15,794 nucleotides of DNA, from the NCBI GenBank assembly GCA_022545875.1, contig JAKEIF010000042.1, positions 1 to 15,794 on the forward strand. The letters run 5' to 3'. The notes beneath the pieces were generated by a model, which made no database searches, was not told the DNA's origin, and was given only the letters and a program-made list of their open reading frames with translations. The translations under genes and the position numbers were made by a program. Every line of letters begins with the position of its first letter. Position 1 is the first letter of the stretch. The DNA comes from Nitrososphaera sp. (GTDB taxonomy: Archaea; Thermoproteota; Nitrososphaeria; Nitrososphaerales; Nitrososphaeraceae). This document shows, one piece after another, positions 6,029-14,046 of the stretch.

Positions 6029-7051
6029 TTAGATCGACGAAAGTTTTAGCATATCACCCATGCTTACCTTCATGCCATAGCGTTCTTCTTCGCTTTTCAT
6101 ATGCCTGTATATCTTTAGCATCTCCATCCCGTGCTTGGCCATGCTGAATTTTCCTGCTATCTTTAGCTTCACGAACTTGAATGCAAGCGCGTACATACGG
6201 AACCTGTCAATCACGGAATCCCTGTAGGCTTTCATGTCATGCATATTGTTGATAAAAAGTTCGGCGCACCATGTCGATGGGATGATACCTTCTCCAAGAA
6301 GCGGAAAGACCGTACCGATCGATTCTCCTACGCCCACGGATTTTCTTCCGTCTGTGAAAGGCTCGCAGCTTGCAGGAGGAGTCAGCCTCACCGGCCTTCC
6401 GACCTTTTTCACCACTTCGCATTGATGCTTGTTCATGAACTCGTCCACGAAGCGGTTGTGGCCCTTCAGGAAGTCGCCTGCGCCTATGTGGGCGTAGCCA
6501 TTGCCCAGGGGAAAATACCAAAAATACCCTGACATGGACGGAAACGATCGCAGGTAAAAGTCATCAAACGGCTCTTTTCCCTGTGGGTATCTCACCTTGA
6601 ACTGCACGCATGGAATCCAAAGCTCATCTTGCAGCCTTGGAAGGTAATTTCTATGAAACCCCGTAGCGTCGACAATGACGTCAAATTCTGGCTCGAGCTC
6701 CTCTTTGCGCGGCGCCCTGCCGAACTTTATCTCGGTTCCCTTGACCATGTCCTGAATCAGCTGCAGCTTATCATAACTCACCATGCCTTTCAGCCTGAGA
6801 TCAATTCTTCCCTTCTGTCCCAGGTCTACCCGCATCTGCTTTCCATCGTGCAGGACATAGTCTTCAAAATTGAGGCCGCATTTCTTGGACAGGCCGCCCA
6901 TCACGTTTTCGCACGTAGCCCACGCGCATACTGCATCATGCTGGTCCTGGGGTGTTCGCTCAAAGCCAATAACATGGTTGTCATGGTCGTCGCTTAGCCT
7001 ATTCATGAGGTACGCCCCGGCCACTCCAATGCCGACGACCGCGATCTTCAA
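6029..7051 (-). CDS. FAD-dependent oxidoreductase of the geranylgeranyl reductase family
   Basis: A 340-residue flavoprotein. The Rossmann motif VVGIGVAGAYL starts at residue 5 (G7, G9, G12), with an acidic residue (E31) at the end of strand 2 for the FAD ribose. DATG is at 128-131. The geranylgeranyl-reductase signature Y.W.FP is present as YFWYFPLG (176-183), followed by YAHIGAGDF. The second FAD motif is VGESIGTVFPLLGEGI (241-256), where GDA.G...P..GGGI is usual. The family saturates isoprenoid chains, such as archaeal membrane lipids or quinone side chains, with FADH2; which substrate this member uses cannot be read here. It is somewhat shorter than the usual archaeal lipid reductase of about 380-450 residues. 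The start is TTG 7049-7051, two codons before the Rossmann strand; a nearby ATG (7056-7058) is out of frame. It lies 34 nt upstream of pfdA. Confidence 0.83.
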   Translation of the reverse strand: MKIAVVGIGVAGAYLMNRLSDDHDNHVIGFERTPQDQHDAVCAWATCENVMGGLSKKCGLNFEDYVLHDGKQMRVDLGQKGRIDLRLKGMVSYDKLQLIQDMVKGTEIKFGRAPRKEELEPEFDVIVDATGFHRNYLPRLQDELWIPCVQFKVRYPQGKEPFDDFYLRSFPSMSGYFWYFPLGNGYAHIGAGDFLKGHNRFVDEFMNKHQCEVVKKVGRPVRLTPPASCEPFTDGRKSVGVGESIGTVFPLLGEGIIPSTWCAELFINNMHDMKAYRDSVIDRFRMYALAFKFVKLKIAGKFSMAKHGMEMLKIYRHMKSEEERYGMKVSMGDMLKLSSI

Positions 7052-7078
7052 TCTTCATCCAAGCAAAGCTTCGGAGCC

Positions 7079-7086
7079 AATAAAAA
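7079..7086 (-). promoter_or_regulatory. TATA-like element for the flavoprotein gene
   Basis: The minus strand reads TTTTTATT, centred about 31 nt before the TTG start. It forms a divergent promoter pair with the element for the + strand membrane protein near 7147. Confidence 0.38.
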
Positions 7087-7143
7087 GATTGACTATTGCG
7101 GTTAGCACCAAACGGATATCTAGTGGTGGCACTTTCCACACGG

Positions 7144-7150
7144 CATATTT
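7144..7150 (+). promoter_or_regulatory. TATA-like element for the 57-residue membrane protein
   Basis: CATATTT is centred about 26 nt before ATG 7173, the spacing expected for a leaderless archaeal transcript. The motif itself is weak; the spacing is the main support. Confidence 0.35.
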
Positions 7151-7172
7151 GTCTTCAAAAAAGAAGATCCAG

Positions 7173-7346
7173 ATGCCCGGCGCTGCCCGTGCGGGCATTG
7201 GTCTTCTTATCACCGGTGCTTTAGTAGTCGGTCTTGGACAGTACTTTGAGCGAGACTCTATCTCGCTCTACGGCCTGGCAATGGCCATAGGCGGATTCGT
7301 ATTGTACATGGCAGCGTCCGTTATGGCGAGAAGAAAGGCACGATGA
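7173..7346 (+). CDS. Small two-helix membrane protein, function unknown
   Basis: A 57-residue protein with two predicted membrane segments, GIGLLITGALVVGLGQYF (residues 8-25) and LYGLAMAIGGFVLYMAASVM (32-51). A short polar loop, ERDSIS, joins them, and the basic tail ARRKAR would stay on the cytoplasmic side by the positive-inside rule. I chose ATG 7173 because the frame's upstream extension to 6870 lies antisense inside the flavoprotein gene, and because a TATA-like element sits 26 nt before this ATG. I do not recognise a family. It is divergent from the flavoprotein and 37 nt upstream of the PH-like gene. Confidence 0.6.
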   Translation: MPGAARAGIGLLITGALVVGLGQYFERDSISLYGLAMAIGGFVLYMAASVMARRKAR

Positions 7347-7354
7347 TGCAATCC

Positions 7355-7360
7355 ATTTAA
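7355..7360 (+). promoter_or_regulatory. TATA-like element for the PH-like gene
   Basis: ATTTAA is centred 26 nt before ATG 7384, matching leaderless spacing. It supports that ATG over the in-frame TTG at 7378 and suggests transcription independent of the small membrane-protein gene. Confidence 0.33.
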
Positions 7361-7383
7361 CTCCAGATGCCCAAGTTTTGGCG

Positions 7384-7728
7384 ATGGTCGGCATCACCGT
7401 CAGCAAGAACGAAGTCGTCATAACTCTCGACACAAAGGAGAAACTACTTGCAGCAAAGAGCAAGCTCTCCATCCCAAAGAAGAATATCGATTCAGTCTCG
7501 ACCGACACCGTCCGTCCCGCCTGGATTGCCCCAAAGATAGGCACTCATATCCCGAAGGGGTTCATGGCAGGAACGTTCTGGCTTGGAAAGGGCAAGTCCT
7601 TTTACTATGTCCGCGACTTTTCAAAGTGTGTGACGTTAAAACTGAAAGATCACGAGTATTCCAGCGTTGTTGTGCAGGCAGACGACAAGTTCGAAACGGC
7701 AAACCGGATTAGAGAAGCGCTCAAGTAG
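7384..7728 (+). CDS. Small protein with a PH-like fold, function unknown
   Basis: A 114-residue soluble protein (116 if started at the in-frame TTG 7378). The pattern is mostly beta strand: VGITVSKNEVVITLD, a short helix EKLLAAKSKL, then GTHIPKGFMAGTF and the block SFYYVRDFSKCVTLKLKD, closing with FETANRIREALK. The order F..VRD....V.L.L.D.....V.....D.......I..AL resembles an uncharacterised prokaryotic PH-domain-like family in which the WDVRDPE-type block is conserved; I base this on memory of that pattern, not on a search. No catalytic residues are apparent. It is transcribed toward leuS, and the two stop codons are separated by a single base, so it is an independent gene and not part of the synthetase operon. 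Confidence 0.62.
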   Translation: MVGITVSKNEVVITLDTKEKLLAAKSKLSIPKKNIDSVSTDTVRPAWIAPKIGTHIPKGFMAGTFWLGKGKSFYYVRDFSKCVTLKLKDHEYSSVVVQADDKFETANRIREALK

Positions 7729-7729
7729 A

Positions 7730-10627
7730 CTATTCCATATAGATTGCCGGCTTGAAAGGCTTCGCAAATTTCGATTTCTGCTTTGGGTCGAACTTTTCCG
7801 GATCCTCTTCTGAATAGATCACAATTTCTGCCTTGTTATTTTCCGCAGAGAGAAGCGACGACGCATCCATTAGCGCCTCTCCCTCGCTGAACTCGGGAAG
7901 TTTCATCCTCCTATTTCTCGCATCAAGGGGAGAGGACAGAATGTCTTCCATCATTTTCTGCACCAGCTTTGGATCAGTTTTGGCTCTTACAGTCTGCGGA
8001 TCGGCGAGAAGTATTTTCATTATCTCGCCAAAATTAGTTTTGCCCCCGAGTACCTGCGCAAGCACTGCTTTGTATACAAATTTCTTCCAGGGGGCGCAGG
8101 TGTACACTGCTATTTTCTTGGGCACAATTTTGGTAACCTTTACGATGCTCTGAAGATCTGTGAGCAAAGAAGAGACCAGAAACTCTGACTCTTCTGCATG
8201 CAGATCGATAGCTTCATTGTCTGCCGCCGGCCATCCAGATGAAGTGACGTCATCTTTCTTACCCATCCTCTCCCAGATCTCCTCGGACGTAAACGGAGCG
8301 AACGGGGCTAGCAGCCTAAGTTGTACTTCAAGGCACTTGGATAGTGTAGCCAGATTTCCTTGGCTGCCCTTTGCGTTTGCTCTCTTGAGATACCACTGCT
8401 GATCTTGCTCCAAAGAATATAGGATGTAATGTATGGCTTCCCTCATCCGCAGCCTGTCCATAGAAGCGGTTGTCTCTTCTATGATGCGCTGGAGCCGGCT
8501 TAGCAGCCACTTGTCCTCGGAGCCGGGTGCGCTGTCGCCTCCATTGCCGGCACACCTGGCAGCCATTTCAAATATCCCTGCCAGCTTTGCCCGTATGCCT
8601 CTAACAGTATCAAATGAAAAGTCTGCATCCTGCAGGATCTCTGCAGACACAAGCATCGCAAGGCGAATCGTATCAGCTCCATTTTCGCGTATTGCAGTCC
8701 TCAGTGGGATGATGTTGCCAAGCGACTTTGACATTTTCTTGCCTTCCATTAGCACAGAGCCGTTGACGACAATCTGGCGGGGCCAGTTCGCCGCGCCAAA
8801 TATTGCGACGTGGTTGAAAATAAAGAACGTAAGGTGGTTAGGCACCAGGTCTCTGCCGGAGTGCCTGGAGTCAACGGGATAGAAATAGGCAAATTCCGCT
8901 CTTATCTGTTCGACCGCTGATACCGGCAAGCCGGACTCCTTTGATACTGCGTCCGCGCTGCCAATGCCCAGCAGAATATAATCAAAGAATAAGTCGCTAA
9001 TGCCGGAATCTGACAAGACTCCGCTATTGACGTACTTTGAGATGGTATAGTAGGCCATGTAAATGACAGAGTCGGAGAGGCTCTCGATTATCCATTCAGG
9101 ATCCCAGGGCAATTTCGTTCCGAGTCCGGTCTTGCGCGCGCAAGCCCGCTCACGCAGCCAGTCAATGACGTAATCAAATTCCTGACGGATATCCTGCGGA
9201 ACGATATCCATCTTGTTTGCGCATTCGTGGACCTGAGCCTTCCAGTCTTTGTCGCCGTAATTCAGGAACCACTGGTCGCTCAAAAGTTTTACAACGCATT
9301 CCGTACCGCAGCGACACTTCACGGGCTTGTTAACCAGCTCGTACATCGTTGCAGCCTGCCCTGACTGGACTATCTCCTGCCTTACTTCGATTTTGGCGGA
9401 AGAGACGGTGGTTCCCGAATATTTGCCGGTATTGCCCATCATCTTGCCTTTGTAAAATTCATGTGAATATAGGTCGTTAGTCGCCTCCTCTAGCCGGGGG
9501 TCATTCTGGCTCGAGGCTCCCGACTTTGCGATTGCTTCGGCCGCGGGTATTCCTGAATAGCCCTCTGACTCGATTATCTTGATGGGGCTTGCGACATCGC
9601 GTATGCTATACTCTGCCTTCGCCCTTTCGTCCACCCTCAGTTCTTCGAGTGCCTGGTAATCATAGGGCGCGTGCGCTGGGACAGACATTACTAATCCTGT
9701 CCCGCTGTCTGACTTGACAAAGGCTGCGGGATAGACAGGGACCAGTAGCCCTGTCAAAGGGTTTGCCAGCTTTGATCCAACAATGTTGCTCCCTTTCACT
9801 GAAGTTTTTATTTCGACCTTGTGGTTAAGAAACTCGAGTTTTCGCGCCGCATCTCTGCTGAGAACCCATGTCTCGCTATCAACTGAAGCTTCGACATATT
9901 CCGTCTCGGGGTTCACCCACATGTTCGTTACGCCAAAGAGCGTTTCGGGCCTCAGAGTCGCCGCGGGATAAACTTTATCGCCAGAATGGAACTTTACAAG
10001 CGTATATTCAGTGAAATCCGGCTCGACGTCTCCCATCGTGTCATGCTGGCTGACGGGGTTCTGGTCGCGGGGGCACCATCCCACCGGATGCGACCCTTGG
10101 ACTATTAGCCCCTTTTTCTTGAGCATGCGGAACTGCCAGGAAATGAATTTGGAATAAACTGGATCAATAGTGGTGAACTCTCGCCTCCAGTCGATAGAGT
10201 AACCCATCTCCTTCATTCCCATTTTTATCTCGCTATGGAAGTAGCTCGCAATCTTGACTGGTTCTACAAATGTGGAGATGACGTCGTCTGAGAGCTTGTA
10301 AATCTTGTGAAAAGTATCGAGCAAGTCGCTGTCGCCGGAAGCGACGCGCCGTGACATGCCAAGAATTGGAGTTCCTGTATAGTGAAAGCCCATGGGAAAG
10401 AGCACGTTGAATCCCTTCATGCGCATATAACGGGCGTGGGCATCTGCCAGGGTGTATGTCCGGCCGTGCCCTATGTGCTGCGGAGAATTCGGATAAGGGT
10501 ATGCGACTGTAACAAAGTATTTCTTTTTCGATTCGTCCGGTTCAGTTTCAAAGACCCGGGCATCGTGCCAGCGCTTTATCCATTTTTGCTCAATGGTGTT
10601 CCAGTCAATCCTCTCGCTATCGCTCAT
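7730..10627 (-). CDS. leuS: Leucyl-tRNA synthetase, archaeal type
   Basis: A 965-residue class I synthetase that charges tRNA-Leu with leucine. The HIGH motif appears as HIGH at residues 51-54 in PYPNSPQHIGHGRTY, and KMSKS at 631-635. The CP1 editing domain includes the threonine-rich-like TLRPETLFGVTN (224-235) and GTGLVMSVPAHAPYDY (309-324). A Cys cluster (C438, C440, C444) precedes SDQWFLNY. The C-terminal region after about 700 holds the anticodon-binding helical bundle and the archaeal/eukaryotic-type tail. The length fits archaeal enzymes (about 940-970), which differ from bacterial LeuRS. The ATG lies 2 nt past the alaS stop, with GGTGG in the end of alaS as a likely ribosome-binding site, so the two synthetases are translated from one message. 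Confidence 0.97.
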   Translation of the reverse strand: MSDSERIDWNTIEQKWIKRWHDARVFETEPDESKKKYFVTVAYPYPNSPQHIGHGRTYTLADAHARYMRMKGFNVLFPMGFHYTGTPILGMSRRVASGDSDLLDTFHKIYKLSDDVISTFVEPVKIASYFHSEIKMGMKEMGYSIDWRREFTTIDPVYSKFISWQFRMLKKKGLIVQGSHPVGWCPRDQNPVSQHDTMGDVEPDFTEYTLVKFHSGDKVYPAATLRPETLFGVTNMWVNPETEYVEASVDSETWVLSRDAARKLEFLNHKVEIKTSVKGSNIVGSKLANPLTGLLVPVYPAAFVKSDSGTGLVMSVPAHAPYDYQALEELRVDERAKAEYSIRDVASPIKIIESEGYSGIPAAEAIAKSGASSQNDPRLEEATNDLYSHEFYKGKMMGNTGKYSGTTVSSAKIEVRQEIVQSGQAATMYELVNKPVKCRCGTECVVKLLSDQWFLNYGDKDWKAQVHECANKMDIVPQDIRQEFDYVIDWLRERACARKTGLGTKLPWDPEWIIESLSDSVIYMAYYTISKYVNSGVLSDSGISDLFFDYILLGIGSADAVSKESGLPVSAVEQIRAEFAYFYPVDSRHSGRDLVPNHLTFFIFNHVAIFGAANWPRQIVVNGSVLMEGKKMSKSLGNIIPLRTAIRENGADTIRLAMLVSAEILQDADFSFDTVRGIRAKLAGIFEMAARCAGNGGDSAPGSEDKWLLSRLQRIIEETTASMDRLRMREAIHYILYSLEQDQQWYLKRANAKGSQGNLATLSKCLEVQLRLLAPFAPFTSEEIWERMGKKDDVTSSGWPAADNEAIDLHAEESEFLVSSLLTDLQSIVKVTKIVPKKIAVYTCAPWKKFVYKAVLAQVLGGKTNFGEIMKILLADPQTVRAKTDPKLVQKMMEDILSSPLDARNRRMKLPEFSEGEALMDASSLLSAENNKAEIVIYSEEDPEKFDPKQKSKFAKPFKPAIYME

Positions 10628-10629
10628 AA

Positions 10630-13350
10630 TTATCCCACCGATTGTTCTGCCAGCATCAATGCTTCCTTTACCTTGTCCTTTGACCTGCCGCCTCCCTGAC
10701 CAAAACGATCGTTTCCTCCGCCAGACCCGCCCAGGGTAGCGGATACTTGCTTGGCGACAGTCCCCGCCTTGGTCTTCTTGCGCGCCTGTTCGCCCGCAAA
10801 TACAATAACCCTTATCGCCTGTCCCTTTGAAAGCAACGCGACATACAAAAGCGACGGGTCGAGCTCGATTGCTTTTTCACCAATGGCTATGTGGTAGTCT
10901 TCGTCCAATTCCTCGTCGAACGTGCTGTAGACCCGGACTCCTGTTGGGAGCACCCTTGCCTGCAGCGACGCGCCCTTGGCCATTTCGCCGGCTACAGACC
11001 TGATTAGTGTCCTCAGCTTTCTCTTGGCCGCCTCGCCATCCTCCATCGCCTTGCTGAATGATTCGACGACCTTTTCCCTACTAGATCCCAGAGTCTGGGC
11101 AATAAACGCAATCTGGCTTTCCTGCTGCTGCATAAAGTTGACCGCCGCTTCGCCAGCGACAAACTCTAGTCTGACAACCCCGTCTTGGATGCGCTCCGAC
11201 TTTACTATCTTGATGAGCCCGATGTCTCCAGTGCTCTGCACATGGGTTCCTCCGCAAGCCTCGACGTCCCAGTTGCCGATGTTGACTATTCTCACGTTAC
11301 TAGACGGGACGACGCCGCCCTGGTATATCCTGAAAGAATATTTCTGCTCTGCGTCGCCGCGGTCATATGTCTTTATGACCACGGGACGGTTTTCGCGAAC
11401 GACCCTGTTTGCCTTGTGCTCTATTTTCTGGACTTCATCCCGGGTGAGGGCGGAGTGATGCGTGATATCGAGTCTGCCGTAACCTTCCTCCTTAAATGCG
11501 GAATTCTGCCACACCCATGAGCCCAGAGTGTTTCTGGAAGATGAATTCAACACATGGGTCGCCGTGTGGTGTTTTGTCACCAAGTCGCGCCGGCGAGAAT
11601 TTACGCTAGCATGAATGACTTGGCCCTCTGAAAGCCCAGCGGTGCTCTTGACCCTGTGGACGACAACATTTGCCTGTTTGGTTACTTCGACCACTTCTGC
11701 CTCTTCTATTTTGCCGGTATCCGGTTCCTGGCCGCCTCCGCGGGGATAAAATGCAGTACTGTCAAGGATTACGTACTTTCCATCCACAATCTTTAGCACC
11801 TTTGCCTCCAAGTCGCGCAAAGATTCGTCTTCATAGTATAGCAGCCTTGTCTCGGCCACTTCGTCCAGTCCGGCGATCGGCTTGTTTGCCTGGGCGGATG
11901 CTTGGCTCGAGCTGTGCAGCTCGGCCAGCCTCGTGTAAAAGCTAGACGGCACGTTCTGGATTGCTCCCTGCTCCAATAGAAAGTCCGGAGTTATCCCGTC
12001 GGACTCGTAAAGCCGCAGGAGGTCGTCAACCGAAAGTTCCTGCTTTTTGCTAGACTTTAGAGTTGTAGCGATAGAGTTCATCCGCTCCCTGGACCCAACA
12101 TATCTGCCTGATTCCAGCTCGAGGATTGTGCGCACATCAGCCCTGTGTTCCTCAAGCTCGGGATACATTTCGCGCAGGTAGTCGATGTGCATGTCTGCGA
12201 TGCCTGCTACGCTTACCTGCTTCCATCCAAGTCGCTCAAGTATGGAAAGCGCGCGCCTCAAGATCACTCTGAGGTTGTACCCGCCTCCAACGTTCGAGGG
12301 AAGCGCGCCATCGGAGATTGCAAACACGAGCGTCCTGACATGGTCGGCCACGGTGTAGATGGCCTCATAGGGCGATACTATTCTTGCCAGTCGATCCTCC
12401 TCGATGCCCATGTCCTTTGCAATCAGGGATTTCATCTCCTTTATGTTGCCCACGATATCGAGCTTTGAAGATACTGCTTCAAAATATCTCGACAGTATCT
12501 GCTGATCTCCATCCGTGCCGGTTGCGTTTAGCAGCCGGTCGATTACCGGGCCAAAGCAGCAGTCATAGCTCGTCGGCGTGCCGTTTGTTATCCACGAAAA
12601 GCGTTCGAGGCCGGCTCCCATGTCTATTATCCTATTGGGCATTGTGCGGTAGTCGTTTTCATTGCCTTCAAATTCCGTAAAGACCGCGTTTCCAAGCTCA
12701 AGCCCGCGCACAAAGAATTCAAGCGAATAGCCAAATGCGCCGGCTCCCATCCAAACGTCCTCGACAAACGTTATCTCTTCTGGCGCAATCCCCAGTCCTT
12801 TGGTAAGCATCCCATAGTCTAGATCTATGCATTTGTCTTTCCAGTAGCCGCCCTCTGCGTCGGCGTTGCACGTCTGTCCAATCATGCAAAAGCCGGTGTA
12901 GTGGCGCCCGCTAAGTCCAACATTTTCAATGTCGTTGAAGCGGAGGCACATCTGCGGCACCACCAGTGGATTTGCAGGCAGCTCAAAGACAACCTTGCTG
13001 CCTACGACACGCTGAAAATCCACAATTGAAGCTATAGTGAAGTAGAGGTCATCGCGCCATCTGCATACTACGGGGTACCGTCTAACGATAGAATGATCAT
13101 TTGATCGAAAGAATTTTTCGGTCTCTTTCCATGCTCCGACGTAATCCAGTTTTTTCGTTGTCGGCGGCCTGCCAATGAAACTGTAGCTTTCGTGGTCAGG
13201 GCAGAACAACCTCTGCTGGTCGAGCGTCCAGAAATATTTTTCACACTTGCCGCATTTGCGGCGAGAAAATCCCATCTTGTCAAATAGCGCGACCTTGTAA
13301 TACTTGTCTGGATTCGATGAAAAGAGCGCTGCTAGTTCCTTTTTTCCCAA
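10630..13350 (-). CDS. alaS: Alanyl-tRNA synthetase, archaeal type
   Basis: A 906-residue class II synthetase. An archaeal-specific N-terminal zinc element (C33, C36, C50, H53) precedes the aminoacylation core. The core contains RYPVVCRWRDDLYFT (motif 2 region, about 91-105) and FTEFEGNEND with the closing GLERFSW (motif 3, about 247-253). The editing domain has HHTATH at 594-599 and CGGTH at 699-703, the four metal ligands that clear mischarged Ser or Gly. A C-terminal DHHA1/C-Ala-like region ends with the glycine motif LGGSGGGNDRFGQGGG (873-888). The start must be TTG 13348-13350, since an in-frame TAA lies five codons upstream and the next ATG would delete part of the zinc element. No strong Shine-Dalgarno site is seen. 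It is followed by leuS after 2 nt. Confidence 0.97.
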   Translation of the reverse strand: MGKKELAALFSSNPDKYYKVALFDKMGFSRRKCGKCEKYFWTLDQQRLFCPDHESYSFIGRPPTTKKLDYVGAWKETEKFFRSNDHSIVRRYPVVCRWRDDLYFTIASIVDFQRVVGSKVVFELPANPLVVPQMCLRFNDIENVGLSGRHYTGFCMIGQTCNADAEGGYWKDKCIDLDYGMLTKGLGIAPEEITFVEDVWMGAGAFGYSLEFFVRGLELGNAVFTEFEGNENDYRTMPNRIIDMGAGLERFSWITNGTPTSYDCCFGPVIDRLLNATGTDGDQQILSRYFEAVSSKLDIVGNIKEMKSLIAKDMGIEEDRLARIVSPYEAIYTVADHVRTLVFAISDGALPSNVGGGYNLRVILRRALSILERLGWKQVSVAGIADMHIDYLREMYPELEEHRADVRTILELESGRYVGSRERMNSIATTLKSSKKQELSVDDLLRLYESDGITPDFLLEQGAIQNVPSSFYTRLAELHSSSQASAQANKPIAGLDEVAETRLLYYEDESLRDLEAKVLKIVDGKYVILDSTAFYPRGGGQEPDTGKIEEAEVVEVTKQANVVVHRVKSTAGLSEGQVIHASVNSRRRDLVTKHHTATHVLNSSSRNTLGSWVWQNSAFKEEGYGRLDITHHSALTRDEVQKIEHKANRVVRENRPVVIKTYDRGDAEQKYSFRIYQGGVVPSSNVRIVNIGNWDVEACGGTHVQSTGDIGLIKIVKSERIQDGVVRLEFVAGEAAVNFMQQQESQIAFIAQTLGSSREKVVESFSKAMEDGEAAKRKLRTLIRSVAGEMAKGASLQARVLPTGVRVYSTFDEELDEDYHIAIGEKAIELDPSLLYVALLSKGQAIRVIVFAGEQARKKTKAGTVAKQVSATLGGSGGGNDRFGQGGGRSKDKVKEALMLAEQSVG

Positions 13351-13406
13351 TAGATGGTATCTTTACTTACCTAACGAAATACCGTATTAATGCTTTCGCC
13401 GCTTGA

Positions 13407-13422
13407 GAAAAGGAAAAAGGGG
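13407..13422 (-). terminator. T-rich tract after the thioredoxin gene
   Basis: The minus strand just past the thioredoxin stop reads CCCC, T5, CC, T4, C. Archaeal RNA polymerase terminates at such pyrimidine/T-rich tracts without a hairpin. This would separate thioredoxin from alaS, which starts 57 nt further on. Confidence 0.42.
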
Positions 13423-13423
13423 A

Positions 13424-13774
13424 TCAGGATTTGGCAAGTGAGCTTTCGATGAATTTCAGGTATGTTTCCTTGGGAGCTGCGCCAATTGTCCTGCCAATTT
13501 CTTGGCCGCCTTTGAAAAGGATCAATGACGGAATCGACCTGATGCCATACTTCATGGCAATCTCCTGATTTTCATCTACATTTACTTTTGCAACCTTTAG
13601 CTTGCCCGACATTGAGCGGCCTATCTGTTCCACTGCCGGCCCAACCATCCTGCATGGCCCACACCATTCCGCCCAAAAGTCCACAAAAACAGGAGTATCC
13701 GACTTTAGAACTTCGGCATCCCATGTCTTTGAAGTGACATGAGTCACTGCATTAGTGTCTGCTTTGCTTTCCAT
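13424..13774 (-). CDS. trxA: Thioredoxin
   Basis: A 116-residue thiol-disulfide oxidoreductase of the cytoplasm. The redox motif WCGPC is at residues 37-41 in FVDFWAEWCGPCRMVGP. The cis-proline loop is RSIPSLILF (P82), and the buried D32 is present. The C-terminal half has the usual KVAKVNVDEN strand, GG turn and final helix. The first 15 residues are a polar extension relative to the minimal fold. The ATG at 13772-13774 follows a TATA element by about 26 nt, so the transcript is probably leaderless. Its partner reductase is not in the window. It sits 42 nt behind secE on the same strand but appears to have its own promoter. Confidence 0.95.
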   Translation of the reverse strand: MESKADTNAVTHVTSKTWDAEVLKSDTPVFVDFWAEWCGPCRMVGPAVEQIGRSMSGKLKVAKVNVDENQEIAMKYGIRSIPSLILFKGGQEIGRTIGAAPKETYLKFIESSLAKS

Positions 13775-13795
13775 GATGAAAATTGGGTTTAAAGG

Positions 13796-13803
13796 TATTT
13801 TAA
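13796..13803 (-). promoter_or_regulatory. TATA element for thioredoxin
   Basis: The minus strand reads TTAAAATA, centred about 26 nt before the thioredoxin ATG. A second candidate, TTTAAA at 13788-13793, is only 16 nt from the ATG and so too close. Confidence 0.5.
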
Positions 13804-13816
13804 CCCTATTGAATGG

Positions 13817-14014
13817 CTAACCGAAGCGCGACCCAAAAGTCAGGTACTCTGCAATCAGCTTTATGACAAATGCCAGGCCGCCCACTGCCAACATGCCCAT
13901 GAGGACAAGGCGCAGGTGCTGGGAATAGTCTTCCCTGCTGGTCTTTTTCGCCAGCCTGAGGGTCTGGATCATTTCCGTAATCTTGCGCTCTACTACCGCC
14001 AAGTTAGAACTCAC
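13817..14014 (-). CDS. secE: Preprotein translocase subunit SecE (Sec61-gamma type)
   Basis: A 65-residue tail-anchored translocon subunit that clamps SecY. An amphipathic N-terminal helix (residues 5-22) leads to the conserved basic hinge LAKKTSREDY (21-30), corresponding to the KPTREEF element of Sec61-gamma. One membrane helix follows (about 36-58, LVLMGMLAVGGLAFVIKLI) with a short tail. The length and single membrane segment match archaeal and eukaryotic SecE, not the three-helix enterobacterial form. The start is read as GTG 14012-14014. The TATA element 14028-14036 is only about 18 nt away, so a TTG at residue 5 is an alternative start for a leaderless mRNA. Its neighbours are lrp (32 nt upstream) and trxA (42 nt downstream). 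Confidence 0.82.
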   Translation of the reverse strand: MSSNLAVVERKITEMIQTLRLAKKTSREDYSQHLRLVLMGMLAVGGLAFVIKLIAEYLTFGSRFG

Positions 14015-14027
14015 TGACCTTATGAGC

Positions 14028-14036
14028 TATATAAAA
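14028..14036 (-). promoter_or_regulatory. TATA element for secE
   Basis: The minus strand reads TTTTATATA, an excellent archaeal TATA box in the 32-nt gap after the Lrp gene. It is centred 18 nt from the GTG start and 30 nt from an in-frame TTG. That leaves the true secE start uncertain by four codons. The same T-rich run could help terminate the lrp transcript. Confidence 0.5.
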
Positions 14037-14046
14037 TATCTGCTAG

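Noticed and set aside
6870..7172. Upstream extension of the 57-residue membrane protein
   Set aside because: It is antisense to the flavoprotein's FAD-binding region and has no protein-like pattern; the real start is ATG 7173.
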